Part shown: one piece after another, positions 46,962-57,930 of the stretch
Layout: the number at the start of each line of letters is the position of its first letter
How positions within the stretch are numbered: position 1 is the first letter of the stretch
Assembly (NCBI GenBank): GCA_025738555.1
Contig: JAOVFP010000004.1
Span: 496,001-560,000, forward strand
Source: Cyathus striatus
Taxonomy: Eukaryota; Basidiomycota; Agaricomycetes; Agaricales; Nidulariaceae
Length of the DNA stretch: 64,000 nt
Direction: 5' to 3'
Translations under genes and position numbers: made by a program
Notes under the pieces: model-generated
Database searches by the model: none
The model's input: the letters and a program-made list of their open reading frames with translations, nothing else
Told to the model about the DNA's origin: nothing

Positions 46962-47983
46962 AGGCGAGCGAGAACCGGTAATTGCAGATCTTCACCCTCC
47001 TCATGTCCTCAGAAACCTCGCGGGCGTCGCTCTCTTCCAGAATCTTGCTGACTAGACAAAGTGTAGCACTGACCCTGGCAACGCTGCGAGCTTCGGGTTC
47101 CTCAATGGTGGGCTCGCCGCTCGAGCTTCATAAGATCAGGAAGAAGCTTGGGTATGGAAAGTCGGACAGTGTCGCACGTAGACAAGTACGCCTAAGAGCG
47201 AGCTGAGGCGATGGCAACATAACTATGAGTGTATGGGCTGTTAGAACCAATGCTATAATGAGAATGACAAGGTGCCCAGTAAGTGGCGGTTTTGGAAGAC
47301 ATTGATAAAAGAAACATACGGGGTGTAATGTCCAACGTAACTTTCATAACATGTTATAGTATCAATGCTCAAACTGGAGAATAGGGGGGAAGGAGGGCGA
47401 AAGGCAGGAGGGTAGTACAGAGTTGGAAGTTGGAAGTTGGACTCAGACCTCAGTTGACGTTGATTGATAGTCACAAGTTGACAATGTAACACGTAACGTT
47501 GATATTAATCCACAGTATGCATGCTGTTCCGATTTTTTTCCCTATTTTCTTTTACATCTCGTTTTCATTCTCCCTGTCCTCTTTACTCATACCTTACATT
47601 TTGTCCCTTTCCTCTCGGTACTTATCTCCAGGACCCTTAAATTTCCGTCTTACAGGTTAATCTACATTTAGTAATGTTTTTACTATAAATTCCCTGTATC
47701 GAGTTCCTTGCAATCCCAAACGGTCGTTCACTGACTCGCATTTTATTTCTTTGTTTAGGTGTCAAGTTCACCATCACCTTTACATTGCCCATGAGTCGGT
47801 CTACTAACACACATAAACACTTACAGCACAATTCTCCAACGGTGGCTCCATCTGAATGAACCCAAAGTTCCGCCTTCTGCTATGCATCAAGTAAAGGACA
47901 CACAGGCTCAGTTGTCGCCGATGAGCAAGTTTGGCTACATTTTTGTAGACTGATACATGATCCTTGTTAAAGCTAATGATTAA
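46962..47983. other. Intergenic, no gene seen
   Basis: No coding region, tRNA or clear repeat was recognised. Confidence 0.4.
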
Positions 47984-49691
47984 TCAATTCTGGTACCAAA
48001 ATTCCCCGTCCCCTCGTTGTTTCAAGGAATAATATATATCTTTATTTTTAATGGCGAATCTGCATTGCGTAGGATTCAGTGGTCCATATGAGGTGACTTG
48101 CTTATCTATTTGTATTTCAATCGGGACAATGCTTTTATGCCCTGGGCTGCACATGATCAAGTCTCGATTCAATTCAAGTTCGGCTCCGTGGATGGTAAGT
48201 ACCAGGAGCTTTGGAAGGATGGAAACAGTCTCCATTAGCTGTATCTGGCGGGTAAAATTTCAAGAAAGATAAATAGATCATCACATTTAAGTAGTTGAAC
48301 GAACACACCACGGGGTATGACTGGTTATCTACCATACTATGAATCCTATTGATCAGGTAAGGGAGTGAAGAGAAGGTAGTAATCGCGAGGTTCATAGGGA
48401 AATCCATAATGGAAATGGTGAGATATACCAGCTCACGAAGCTGTGAAAAGCACTGAATGGCATACTCTCCGAAACACCAGTTTCCTTCGTAAATAGGCGT
48501 AATTGAGAGCTTCTCGAGAGTGTTGTAGTGGGTAGATAGAGCTTTGGCATAAACTGAAAGTGCAATTCTATCTGATTGACACTTGTCAAACCCCGAGTAC
48601 GAAGTATAGCAAGACTCTTCAGTCCAGCATAAGATTTTAAATACTGTATGAAGCCATTGTTCGGCTCATTTAGCGTGATCTCCCTCAGGTGTATCTTCTC
48701 GCCTTTCAACGCATCCCAGAAGTAGTCACCGTATTTCAACCTTTTACCGACGATCGTCGTCAGAGATAAAGATACCAATGATTGAAAATGTGAAATAATT
48801 TCGCTGTGATGTGGAACAAAAAAGCCTGAAAGTGTGAGGAGCTTGATTTGTAACGTCGATACACTTGAAAGAAGAGGTTCCAAAGACTGAGGCTCGCCAT
48901 GTACACTGACATGAAGTCCGAGGTATCGTAATGATCCTGAAGACTTTTCAATTAGTCCAGGAATCCCTTGGATTTCTCCATCAGAAGTCGATAAGCCCTT
49001 GTAACACTGAATCACAAGCTTATTGAGGGATGGTAATGTCTGTAAGCATATGTCCCGGCTGTGATTTGTGGACTGCTTGTTCAGCTTGAGCACCTTCAGC
49101 GATTTCATGGAAATAATTCCGGCTACCACGTAGTCTGTGCTCCAATCGAGTGAATTATCCGAAATGGTCCACCTTATGCCGAAAATTTGTCAAATGAGCA
49201 GTCGAATATTAAATTATTATGGACTCACGTAACTGACATTGCATTTTGGAAGCCGCTTATCACAACAGGTAGCAACTTTTTTTACCTTTGTGCGATATTG
49301 ATTAAACATTTGAAAAACTGAATCCTTCCTAGGTGGACTAAAAGAGTAACCATGGTCTCAAATGGTGACCAATTTTGCATGAATCACACAAGGATGTTTC
49401 CTGTCAGCAATGGCATTCAACAGAGCCAACAGGACATTGCTCCCCTCTTCCTTTAAGCAAATGGTAAGATTAGAAAACATCTGTGGGATTACAGCGTCGT
49501 TGAATGATTTGCAAACAAGGCGCAAAACTGGAAGTGATGCAGGTATCTATTGGATCATTTGGATGTAAGACTGCCGTACGTGCTAAAGTCTAAGAAACTA
49601 GCTGATTGAAAAATATGATTCGACTCGCCAGGTGACATACTATCTCTTGAAAGAGCTCAGAAGTAAGAAAAACTACAGGCACTTGTGACAT
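47984..49691 (-). pseudogene. F-box/LRR-type gene, apparently damaged
   Basis: The minus strand encodes a typical basidiomycete F-box plus leucine-rich repeat protein. It starts MSQVPVVFLTSELFQEIVCH (F-box), then after an intron PVLRLVCKSFNDAVIPQMFS and a long leucine-rich region (WTISDNSLDWSTDYV, SMKSLKVLKLN, LPSLNKLVIQ, SLRYLGLHV, LQIKLLTLSGFF, LEKLSITPIYEGNW, QLRELVYLTISI, LPKLLVLTIHG). Such proteins usually recruit substrates to SCF ubiquitin ligases. Two defects lie in the first third: an in-frame TGA in AKLVTI-stop-DHGYSF (about 49358) and a one-base frame change in a seven-A run (about 49281) between NQYRTKVKK and LLPVVISG. I found no intron that removes both. Assembly or sequencing error in the A-run is possible; the TGA is harder to explain that way. 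Confidence 0.65.
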
Positions 49692-50226
49692 GAGTAGTAA
49701 ACGACGATGGGTGAGAGTGGGAAAGAGGAATAAGTACACCACTGGTCTGACAATCAGGTAGTACGTATCAGGACAAAATGATGACAACGGCTGATTACAT
49801 CAGTAGTTCACTGCCTCGTGGGCCGCGGCTCGTGGCATGAGGTCTAGGGATTCCAAATCCCGATTCTAGGCACCCCAGGTTGCTTTCTCACGAGTACCAA
49901 CTACATTCACTAAGGCTAAGTTGACGAACAAATATTATATACGTTTATTCAGACCTATGTTAATGCAAGCGAATATATAACCCTGAAACACAACTATGCA
50001 AAAATTTCGCATTGTGATATCCTGGTAGATTCGTCAGGCAGTGATATATGCGACGTCAAATATACACTTTCATCGACGGGGGTCTCTACTTTTAGCTTCT
50101 GCATATTGATTACAATCTTACATACCTTGAAAAAGCGGTTAGTGTAAAGGAATACATTAGGCGAGGCTACGATGACGTACTGCAATAGACATAATCGCAG
50201 TAGGCCACCTAGTGGCAACATTTCAT
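49692..50226. other. Between F-box gene and DUF6533-type gene
   Basis: No gene recognised. A short minus-strand frame (49994-50275) overlaps the end of the next gene in another phase. Confidence 0.35.
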
Positions 50227-51360
50227 TTAACTCATGAAAGCACCAGAGACGAAAAGCAACAAGATGTACACGCACATGAAAGATATATCAATTCTAATAA
50301 CGGCAGCCATCTTCGAGTAAGGCAGGTTGGCCAAAAATATCCCTTGATAAGGTTGTGATAAACTTTTATTATATTTGAGAGAGAACGAAATGCTAACCAC
50401 AGAATAGAATCCATATCCAGGCAGAATCCCTGACGACCAAGGTAACGAGTGGGTGAGAGCGATCGGGTACTATTTTCCGTTTGCGTATGGTAAGGAAGAG
50501 TAGGGTTGATTGAGTCATAATAACCACCAGCCTATAAGGTATAGAGTCGAGGTTAGCATTGAGGCATACTTAACAAGAATACGTACATACGTAAATTGAA
50601 GTATATGTTTAAAACCTCTATGAGCTCTACATGTTGCATCGAGGTTTAAAGCCGGTATAGAGCGTAATGCATAAGAAATGCTTATTGCTCCATCGATAAT
50701 TAGAAGAATAAAAAGGCTTGCGGCAACTTTTTTGTCTTTTCCGTATAGCGCATAAACTATGAGCATTTCAGTCAGCAACATTTGGAAGTTCGATCACAGC
50801 TTTGGACACACCCCTTAGCATCATAAGGATGTTGAAAACCACCACAAGACTATAAGAGCACCATAGGACAATCGAGAACCACAATATGCACAATGAAGGT
50901 TTTATGGGTACTGCGGACAAAGAATTAATTGCGAAGTAGACATTAATGCTTAATGTTTATAACGGGCGATACATATCAGAAGATAGAAGGGGAGATAAGT
51001 CGACGGTGATAGCAATACCGGGAAGAATGCTTAAGCACTTACCTGTGGCATACAATGGTGAAGTATCTCACATAAAGATACCCAAATTTAACTGGATTCA
51101 TAACCACTGGCGAGGTGCTAATACCAGCGCCCATCAGATTTTGAATATGTAAATCGTGAAGGATCAGTACCTCCAGATGCACCTCCATTCATCCTCTATA
51201 TTAATAATGAAATCCCATATTAATAAAGCAAGAGCTACGCCTAAGTAGATTTGATAATCGATTATAACCAAACATGTATAATAATAGTATGAGACATACA
51301 GCAAGACTGATTTCGTTCCACGATAGATAGTTGAAGTGTTATGGCATTTTGATCAAACAT
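50227..51360 (-). CDS. DUF6533-type multipass membrane protein
   Basis: Several short exons on the minus strand join to a protein with the layout of the DUF6533 family of basidiomycete membrane proteins. A likely start at 51360 (MFDQNAITLQLSIVERNQ) leads into VALALLIWDFIINIEDEWRC, then VKFGYLYVRYFTIV, CILWFSIVLWCSYSLVVVF, EMLIVYALYGKDKKVAASLF (the family's LxxYALYxRxR-type motif), then LLFLTIRKRKIV near 50480 and GIFLANLPYSKMAAVIRIDIS before the stop at 50227-50229. About seven hydrophobic segments are visible. Its function is unknown; relatives are scattered in many copies in these genomes. Exon joins around 50800-50780 (between FNILMMLRG and MLLTEML) are unsettled, so it could carry a frame defect. 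Confidence 0.5.
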
Positions 51361-52780
51361 GAGGACCCTATTTCCGGGTCCTGAAAGTGATATAGTGTCC
51401 AGTGAATTGTATGTTGACCGCACGACCAGAGAAAAACTTTACTGAAGGACTAAGTTGAGTCGGTGAGTGTACGGGATGTTACGGATCGAAGGGAAGAGGA
51501 ATGAGGACGGTGGTTTTCCCAGGCATTGGTGAACTTTATGAAACAATTTCCATGCCATCATCATGGTTGATGTCAAAATAGTAAGTATGCGCTAACCATA
51601 CTGGACAAGGACGCGGATGGACGCGGATGTGAGAGACTTATGTAGGGTTAAGGGGTAAGACAGATAGAATGATTCAAAGATGGCGCGAAACCTGTCCGAC
51701 GGATATTACCAAGCCGATGTTTGTCAATCCCCACCACTGATACTAACGCAGTGACTGCATGGTGGGAATCGGTTTCGGGAATCCTCTGGACTATACTAGG
51801 GATATTGGGGCTATGTAGTACAACTGGAGTACATGAGTCGACATGGGCGTGTGGAGACCACGTTGTAAATTATTACGACATCTATATGGGCCTACAGATT
51901 TTGACTTTGCCCTGTACTTTGACGTTTCACGCTGACGTTGCCATTCCGAGAATTGACAGTTTCCGTGGGTCATTCGAGCCAACTGTTCTTCACACCGCGT
52001 GATGGCCACGATCTTCCACTTCAATGAATCATGGATGGGAGGACGTGCATATCGAGCTGATGGAGATCTCACGGTGGAGCTCACAAAACTTCCACATGAT
52101 ATACACAGCACAGCGTGCGTGCATGAAATCGACGGGTCCATTGTAGTAAGTGAGTTGCAGACAGGTGGAGGATAGGGGACGAACAATGCTCGCGATATGG
52201 TGGGCCGCATCGGCATCGGTGGACGAGCTCAGTATTCTACTGTAAATAGCACTACCTATTGTATCTATTTAAAGAATACTAACAACTAAACAATATCAAA
52301 AAGACAGCCTGTGTCTGTCATATCCATCAACCCATGGCAGGCTGACTCTAGCGCGCGTAGATGCTAGGTCCCCGCTGATGCGTTCCACAGGCTGACGCGC
52401 AATGCTGCACAAGGCGCGTATAACTATTCCCAGAGAGCCGAGCCAGGCGCTCGGTTTCCACGCTTATGGTACGCGTTATCTCCGTGCGCCTTTTTCCCCA
52501 CCGAGCGATCGTTACTGATACCAATAACCTTTGTTTATAAATCATCCTCTATAATTATATTCTTTGTCTGGTAAGTGCGTATGGTGGAGATGAGGAACAT
52601 ATCGGTAATGGATATTGTTGTTTTTATACCGATGCTTAGCTGTATGTTGTAATAATAAATTTGTACTATTTTAGTAGTTCGCTGCTCAGCGCTCAACTGT
52701 CATCTTGTAAAACATGGCATCGACTGACATTCATATCTAACATCTACTTAATCTCAACTTGAGCAAAATAAATTAACAAG
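51361..52780. other. Intergenic, uncertain frames
   Basis: Overlapping frames at 51721-52002 (plus) and 51791-52216 (minus) have no recognisable domain. 52002-52140 on the plus strand would read MATIFHFNESWMGGRAYR..., which I cannot place. 52590-52780 duplicates 43110-43303. Confidence 0.35.
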
Positions 52781-52876
52781 TCTCTGTTAGTATATCGGTT
52801 AGTACACGCGCCTGTCATAAAACGCCACTGCCCAAATGTAGTGCGCGAAAGCTGGGTTCGACTCCCAGACAGAAAG
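52781..52876 (+). tRNA. trnD: tRNA-Asp(GTC) with anticodon-loop intron
   Basis: Best cloverleaf in the window. Acceptor TCTCTGT/ACAGAAA pairs at six of seven positions (one C-A mismatch). The D arm GTAT..GTAC closes, the anticodon stem CGCGC/GCGCG is perfect, and the loop CTGTCA-T has anticodon GTC. The T arm CTGGG-TTCGACT-CCCAG is perfect. A 24-nt intron lies between positions 37 and 38, the canonical place. Several diverged copies in the window mean it may be one member of a tRNA-derived repeat family. Confidence 0.6.
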
Positions 52877-53399
52877 CTTCACATATAAGTGTGCAGGTCT
52901 TTTTTGTTCACGTGGTTAATTGTAGCCCAAGATACACATCTATCTAAGGATCCTGTGCTTACACAATGACTATTTTGTTAGCATATCGGCTACTACACGA
53001 GTCTGTCATGCATAGAGTACTATATTATGCTACACGCAACGCGCGAAGTCCATCTGCCTGTAAACAATGACATCTCTAACTTCATGTTCCGTATTATTTC
53101 AACTAAGGGGGCTCTCTAAGATGGTCCAAAGGCACTCACTTAAAAAATTGTCATCATTTCGGACCAACGTAGAGGATGACCAAAGATGTATTGCTTAAAC
53201 CCATGAGCGTGGGTATCAGGGTAACCGTTTCGCTTTAGTGTCCTATCTCTATCTTCATCGAAGAACAACCTCTTAGATCGCAATCGATTACATAATGATC
53301 GAGATTTCTCATAGTGTTGCCCGTAATTATCCTACAATCGATTTAACTTTTGTACTTAGCAGTAGCTTAGTTTCTTATTAGAGATTACATGTATGTAGT
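52877..53399. other. tRNA 3' flank and intergenic
   Basis: A degenerate tRNA-Asp-like unit without a T arm lies near 52965-53060 (TTTTGTTAGCATATCGGCTACTACACGAGTCTGTCA), as also happens after the unit at 37711. 53160-53350 resembles the tandem copies at 34438 and 34783. Confidence 0.45.
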
Positions 53400-53850
53400 A
53401 CAGACAATGAAGTTAAGCCTGGTACAACGGACTTGAATCCACGTAAGAAATTGATTCATATCAGAGGACAAGAGCAATAGAAGAGAACACGGAGCCCACT
53501 GCCAGTGTACCATTCCAATGCGTGTGTTGAGGCGCTATGTGGTCGTGTTATTGAATAGTTTCATAGCCAGAAAGATAAGATCGTCAACCGCAGGTAGCCC
53601 TCTCTCCCTCTCCGAGTCGATTTCCAACCTCATTCAACTACATTTACGTCATCTTCGTTTCCGAAGCACAATGTATCAACGATGCAGTTTTTCCCACGCA
53701 CTGATCTATTTTCCCTCTACTTTCATCCGCTTCTCGTACTCTAACCCCACCCACTTCGCTCGTCCCATTTCAGGTCTTCCCTCCTACCCACCTCTTCATT
53801 TCCTCTGTACTTTCACCCAACTCCGAACGTAATACCTCGGCCATATCTAC
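53400..53850 (+). repeat. Block S, partial copy
   Basis: Contains GGAAGAGAACACGGAG-type text (53480), GTTGAGGCGCTATGTGG and TTACGTCATCTTCGTTTCCG (53643-53662), all shared with 56361-56540 and 33420-33930. Confidence 0.6.
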
Positions 53851-53959
53851 AGCAACAATGGCCCACCCGAACTCCCCAATACTGCCGCAGAAGCAATAAA
53901 ATCTACTACAAAACGTATCTATACTACACGAGAGGAGGAAGGTTGAAATATATACTCAG

Positions 53960-54560
53960 AAAGTCTGAACCCTGCTCAAGGAGACGTTTCTTGGAACCTT
54001 GTGCGGTACCTTGGTGTTGTTGGATGTGTACGGGAGAGTGGGATGGGAGTGGTACAAGAGTAGTAGGACAGGGTCCTAGAGTTTGTCTGGTGGGTCGAGT
54101 CCGTTTTGTTCGGGTGTCCCTCCACACCCCGACCATTCTTATTCTGACCTCCACGTCCTCTCTCACCCTTACCCCTCCTCCGCTTCTCCCCCTCTTTCTC
54201 TCCTATGATCTTCCTCCCTCATCTCTACTATACCCATCCCCTCTCCTCCTACTTACGCAAACCAAATACTAACCAACCCACCCACAGAAGGTGTCCAAGT
54301 ACCGTCCTTCTCATCCTTTACCTCATCCGCTCAAGCTTCAAAGCTTCACCTTCGAAGGTGTCTATCTAATTAGCTGCGTTCTTTAAAGCGGAATCTGAAT
54401 AGTGTTAGGTGAGTTTTTATTCTTTCTTGGTTCAGTTCGAGGTGTCAACTGGGGAACGATGACGTGTGTCACTGTGCGAGGGGGATTGAATGGGCTGTGC
54501 TGGTCTGGAGCACGTGTGTGCGGGTACACTCGGATCGTTGGATCGCCATCTTTGCTGTAG
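53960..54560 (+). repeat. Block R, copy 3
   Basis: Parallels the complement of 9560-10180: GGTACAAGAGTAGTAGGACAGG, TTTGTCTGGTGGGT, a pyrimidine-rich tract, then ACCCACCCACAGAAGG and GTGTCACTGTGCGAGGGGG. No GT15 sequence is attached here. Confidence 0.6.
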
Positions 54561-55295
54561 GGTGCTGTTGGGCTCCATGATATCCTTCACTTTCGAATAT
54601 GCTATTGGTTATCTAACGGGACGTACGACCCGACCCACTAGCGTACACTTTATCTCTGGATGATCGTCGAGCACACAGGCTATTATTACGTTGTAGGACT
54701 TCGTGGTTGGTGCTGGGCGTGTACAGAACCGCTTCGCCTGGGGTGCTCTACGTCGTTTTGGGTGTGTTTCGTTGGTTCTCGAACTGGGATTGTGTAGGTG
54801 TCAATGGTCGCCTTGGACGGATAGGTCGTAATGTTGGGTACGATGAGATTCAACAGGCTGGTGTAGCCGTTTTACCTTTCTCCTGCCTTAGGTTGCAACA
54901 GTACAAGACTGGTACTTCCGACTTTCGTCCTCCCTCCCCGCCCCCTCCCACGCCCCTCACCTCGTCCTTTCCACTTCACTGTCCATATACCTCGGCCATA
55001 TCTACACCCACCAACGAGAACAGTGCCCGACCTCCCTGGAAATACTGCCACACATCCTGGCACTATTGTCGCTGAGGACCGAGAGGACGAGAAAAGTTTC
55101 GTTATGATGGAAATTTATGTTCGTTCGCTTCGCATATTTGTAAGTAATGTAGATTATTTAACCATACGGTAGTTCGTACCCGATAATCAACGGTACAGAT
55201 GTTTAGTAGAACGAAACATCCGGCTGAAATGCTGGTAGTATTACACAAATGGTCGAGGGTTGATATATATCCAAGTCCAGTACTTACAGCGTAAC
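54561..55295. other. Intergenic, no gene recognised
   Basis: A plus-strand frame at 54707-55075 has a proline-rich middle and no recognisable domain. No other feature is supported. Confidence 0.35.
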
Positions 55296-55394
55296 TCTTT
55301 GTTAGGGTATCGGTTGTACTTGTGCCTGTCATAGATATATATACTTCTGTATAATGCACAGTGCCTAACCTGGGTTCGACCCCCAGAAAGAGAG
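55296..55394 (+). tRNA. tRNA-Asp-like, stem with compensating changes
   Basis: The T arm CTGGG-TTCGACC-CCCAG is perfect and the anticodon GTC sits in CTGTCA. The anticodon stem is TGTGC/GCACA instead of CGCGC/GCGCG, still fully paired. The insertion in the loop is about 25-30 nt and the variable region is longer than normal. The acceptor TCTTTGT/AAAGAGA has one mismatch. Whether it is expressed cannot be judged. Confidence 0.45.
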
Positions 55395-55544
55395 CTAAGA
55401 GGATGGGCTCTTGAAATTTTTATGTGGCGCTACGCACAATCATTATTTTTATCGTGTAAATCGTGATTAACGTCATTTTGCATAGTGCATTAATACACAG
55501 GTCTGAACAACACGACAAACGAGTGCGAGAGGAATAAGCGTCTC

Positions 55545-56540
55545 ATGACTGAATTTGACACAGGCTACTCAGAATGACTGGAGAAGAATCAATAGTGTGG
55601 GATACTAAATAGAGAAAAAAATGGTCAATCGATATCGAAAATGGGCCTGACAGGGAATTGAACCCGTAACATTAAGTGATACTCGGTAAGACTACTAGAC
55701 CATCGGGCCATTGAATATGACGTCCTACTTACTATCATGACTTATTGTGACAACCAGATCGAATTTAAAAAATTCAGGGCCAAGCCTACTTGCTCAACAT
55801 TCACTTAAATTATATGTTATTAGCTGTAATACATCTATTACATATAAAGGCCATCACATACAGTATAAAAGGCGAACTACATTATCAGCTATTACACCGA
55901 AACATTATCAGATTATTCAAATGTCATTAGCAACTACCATGGCCTTTTATCCCATCAACCACTATATATATGGATACTGTGAATGACTAGGGTGGTTAGA
56001 AGCTCCATTCCAGATGACCTGCACTCACGCAAAAGCCATATGGTAGTTGGTTCGGATATGAACTCTCGGAGACGTCGAAGTACATTCAAGAGTATATAAC
56101 ATTGCCAGAATGCCAGAACCTACGTTATCGAAATAAAAAGATGTACCATTATACATATACCATACCATTCCTAAAGGCAATCTCCGAGCTTCAAAGACAG
56201 CTCACCCCCATGCTAAGGAGGCTTTATGAAGAACGAAAAATAAGTTAGCTTCTTATTAGAGATTACATGTATGTAGTACAGATAATGGAATTCAGCCTGG
56301 TACAACAGACTCGAAACCACGTAAGAATTTGAGACAAATAAGAGCAAACAAAGGCATTGGAAGAGAACACGGAGTCGATTTCCAGTGCGCCATTCCGATG
56401 CGTGCGTTAAAGCGCTATGTGGACGTGTTGTTGAATAGTTTCATCTCTCTCCTCGTTCAACTACAATTACGTCATCTTCGTTTCCGAGGCACAAAATATC
56501 AACGATGCAGATTTTCCCATGCACTGATACTCCGAGTCGT
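55545..56540 (+). repeat. Block S, copy 2
   Basis: Near-complete diverged copy of 32560-33960, including a minus-strand tRNA-like unit, ACAGTATAAAAGGCGAAC (55860-55877) and the GGAAGAGAACACGG / TTACGTCATCTTCG landmarks. Confidence 0.6.
55643..55709 (-). tRNA. tRNA-Pro-like pseudogene (head of a repeat)
   Basis: On the complement, GGCCCGATGGTCTAGTAG and GGGTTCAATTCCCTG match the A- and B-box regions of fungal tRNA-Pro. The acceptor pairs six of seven positions, but the whole is only 67 nt and the anticodon arm does not form. Probably a SINE head or pseudogene. Confidence 0.45.
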
Positions 56541-57410
56541 ATCATAACTCAAAAAAAATGGCTTTTAAAAGTTCCCCCAAAGTATGGAAAGCCGGAGCAC
56601 CACGCTCAAACCCATCAAAATAAATGAAGTTCCGCGCGTCGGCAAGCCGTATGCCGATTACGATCTAGATTTGTTTTTCGGTTACAATGTTCGGTTAAGC
56701 GTGCTCGGGAGTCGGGAGGCTTCGTCGGGGTTGCGACGCATGTGCTTAAGCATACCCATTAGTATTTTGAGACCATTGTTCTATTTCGACATTGGAAATT
56801 ATACACCCTTCGTACTAAAAATATAGCTAACTTAAATTACTGTATGTTAGTAGTGTTACTACTAACGAAATAAAGTAAACTAAAAGTAGTCGTATCAGTA
56901 CGTACAATTAATAATGGATTTGGATTATACTAAACCATCTTACTCCACGAACCAGCTTTCACTTTTGTTTGCGGTTGGTGAACTTACAGACAGGCAGAAC
57001 GGTAAAAGGTGCATGATAGCTAACCTAAGTACAGCTAACTGCATAATATCGCGGAATCGGGCTTAAACCAAACTCCTAAACCCATCCCCTCGCCTCGCTG
57101 CGTTGGCTTACTTACACAGAAAGCCCACAACGGCGAGCGCCACGCTTGCTATTTTAGGAACTGCGCATGCTAATGATGCTATCGCAGCCTCGCACTGATA
57201 CTATAACTGAAAAGAAGCATACAGCTTTAACTTGATTGTAAGATCATCGCGTCACACGTGAAAACACGTAAATACATAATGTACTACATCTTCGCTTTTA
57301 TTTCCGTATAAAACCGGCTACCTTTCTTCAACATATATTTGTACAAAAATCAGGCACTAAAGTCACATATTGAACCCGTACGTACAAGAACACCTTCAGA
57401 TTTGCTAATT
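56541..57410. other. Intergenic, no gene recognised
   Basis: A plus-strand frame at 56584-56826 (MESRSTTLKPIKINEV...) has no known domain and no splice partners. No repeats were recognised. Confidence 0.35.
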
Positions 57411-57930
57411 CTAGAAACTAGTGCAAACAAAAGACGAAGCCAAGTCATTGAAATTGACCGGTCCACTGTCCCCAGTGACCGAAAAGAAATCCCAAGTTCC
57501 AGCAGTCAACAGAACCCTATCGCTAACCGTAGAGGATTCACAATTAAGTTGTCTATTCAATTAATTATCAGTTCCAGACGGTCTACAGAAGTCCTCGTCA
57601 AGAAACTTACTCGAACACTGTACAAATGACACCACTTGGAACGAGACCGTTGCTAACAGTCTTGTCGAGGAACGTCAACCCGCCGGTAAAGTTTATGCAG
57701 ACGTTAGATGTGATAGGGATAGCGGCACATCCGTTGGGAGGGTTGAGGCTCCCGCTACAGAATGTTACGGTTGTGGCCTAGATAATGTCAGTGATGGCAA
57801 TCACTTGATAAGGAGGCACGAAATGTACCTGGGTGGCGAGGACATTATCTTCAGCACGAGCGTTGACTGCTGCAGCGCTAGCCGAAGAAGCAACAGCAAT
57901 AGCAGCGATGATATACTTGAACGAGAACAT
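57411..57930 (-). CDS. Small secreted protein (crystallin-like fold possible)
   Basis: Three exons (57930-57829, 57777-57611, 57522-57411) join in frame to 126 residues; longer frames on the opposite strand are by-products. A signal peptide (MFSFKYIIAAIAVASSASA) is followed by a short linker and a domain with ATTVTFCSGSLNPPNGCAAI, VCINFTGGLTFLDKTVS, GLVPSGVICTVF and VNFNDLASSFVCTSF. The pattern of a Gly-rich strand, 'C-x-N-F' and a late 'SSF' is familiar from small secreted basidiomycete proteins with beta/gamma-crystallin-like repeats. There are five cysteines and one N-glycosylation site (NFT). It is likely extracellular; no activity can be assigned. All introns have GT-AG ends. The start is the first ATG of a clear signal peptide. 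Confidence 0.8.

Noticed and set aside
51721..52216. Opposing frames of 93 and 141 residues
   Set aside because: Neither shows a domain, and each would be antisense to the other; kept only as an uncertain intergenic note.
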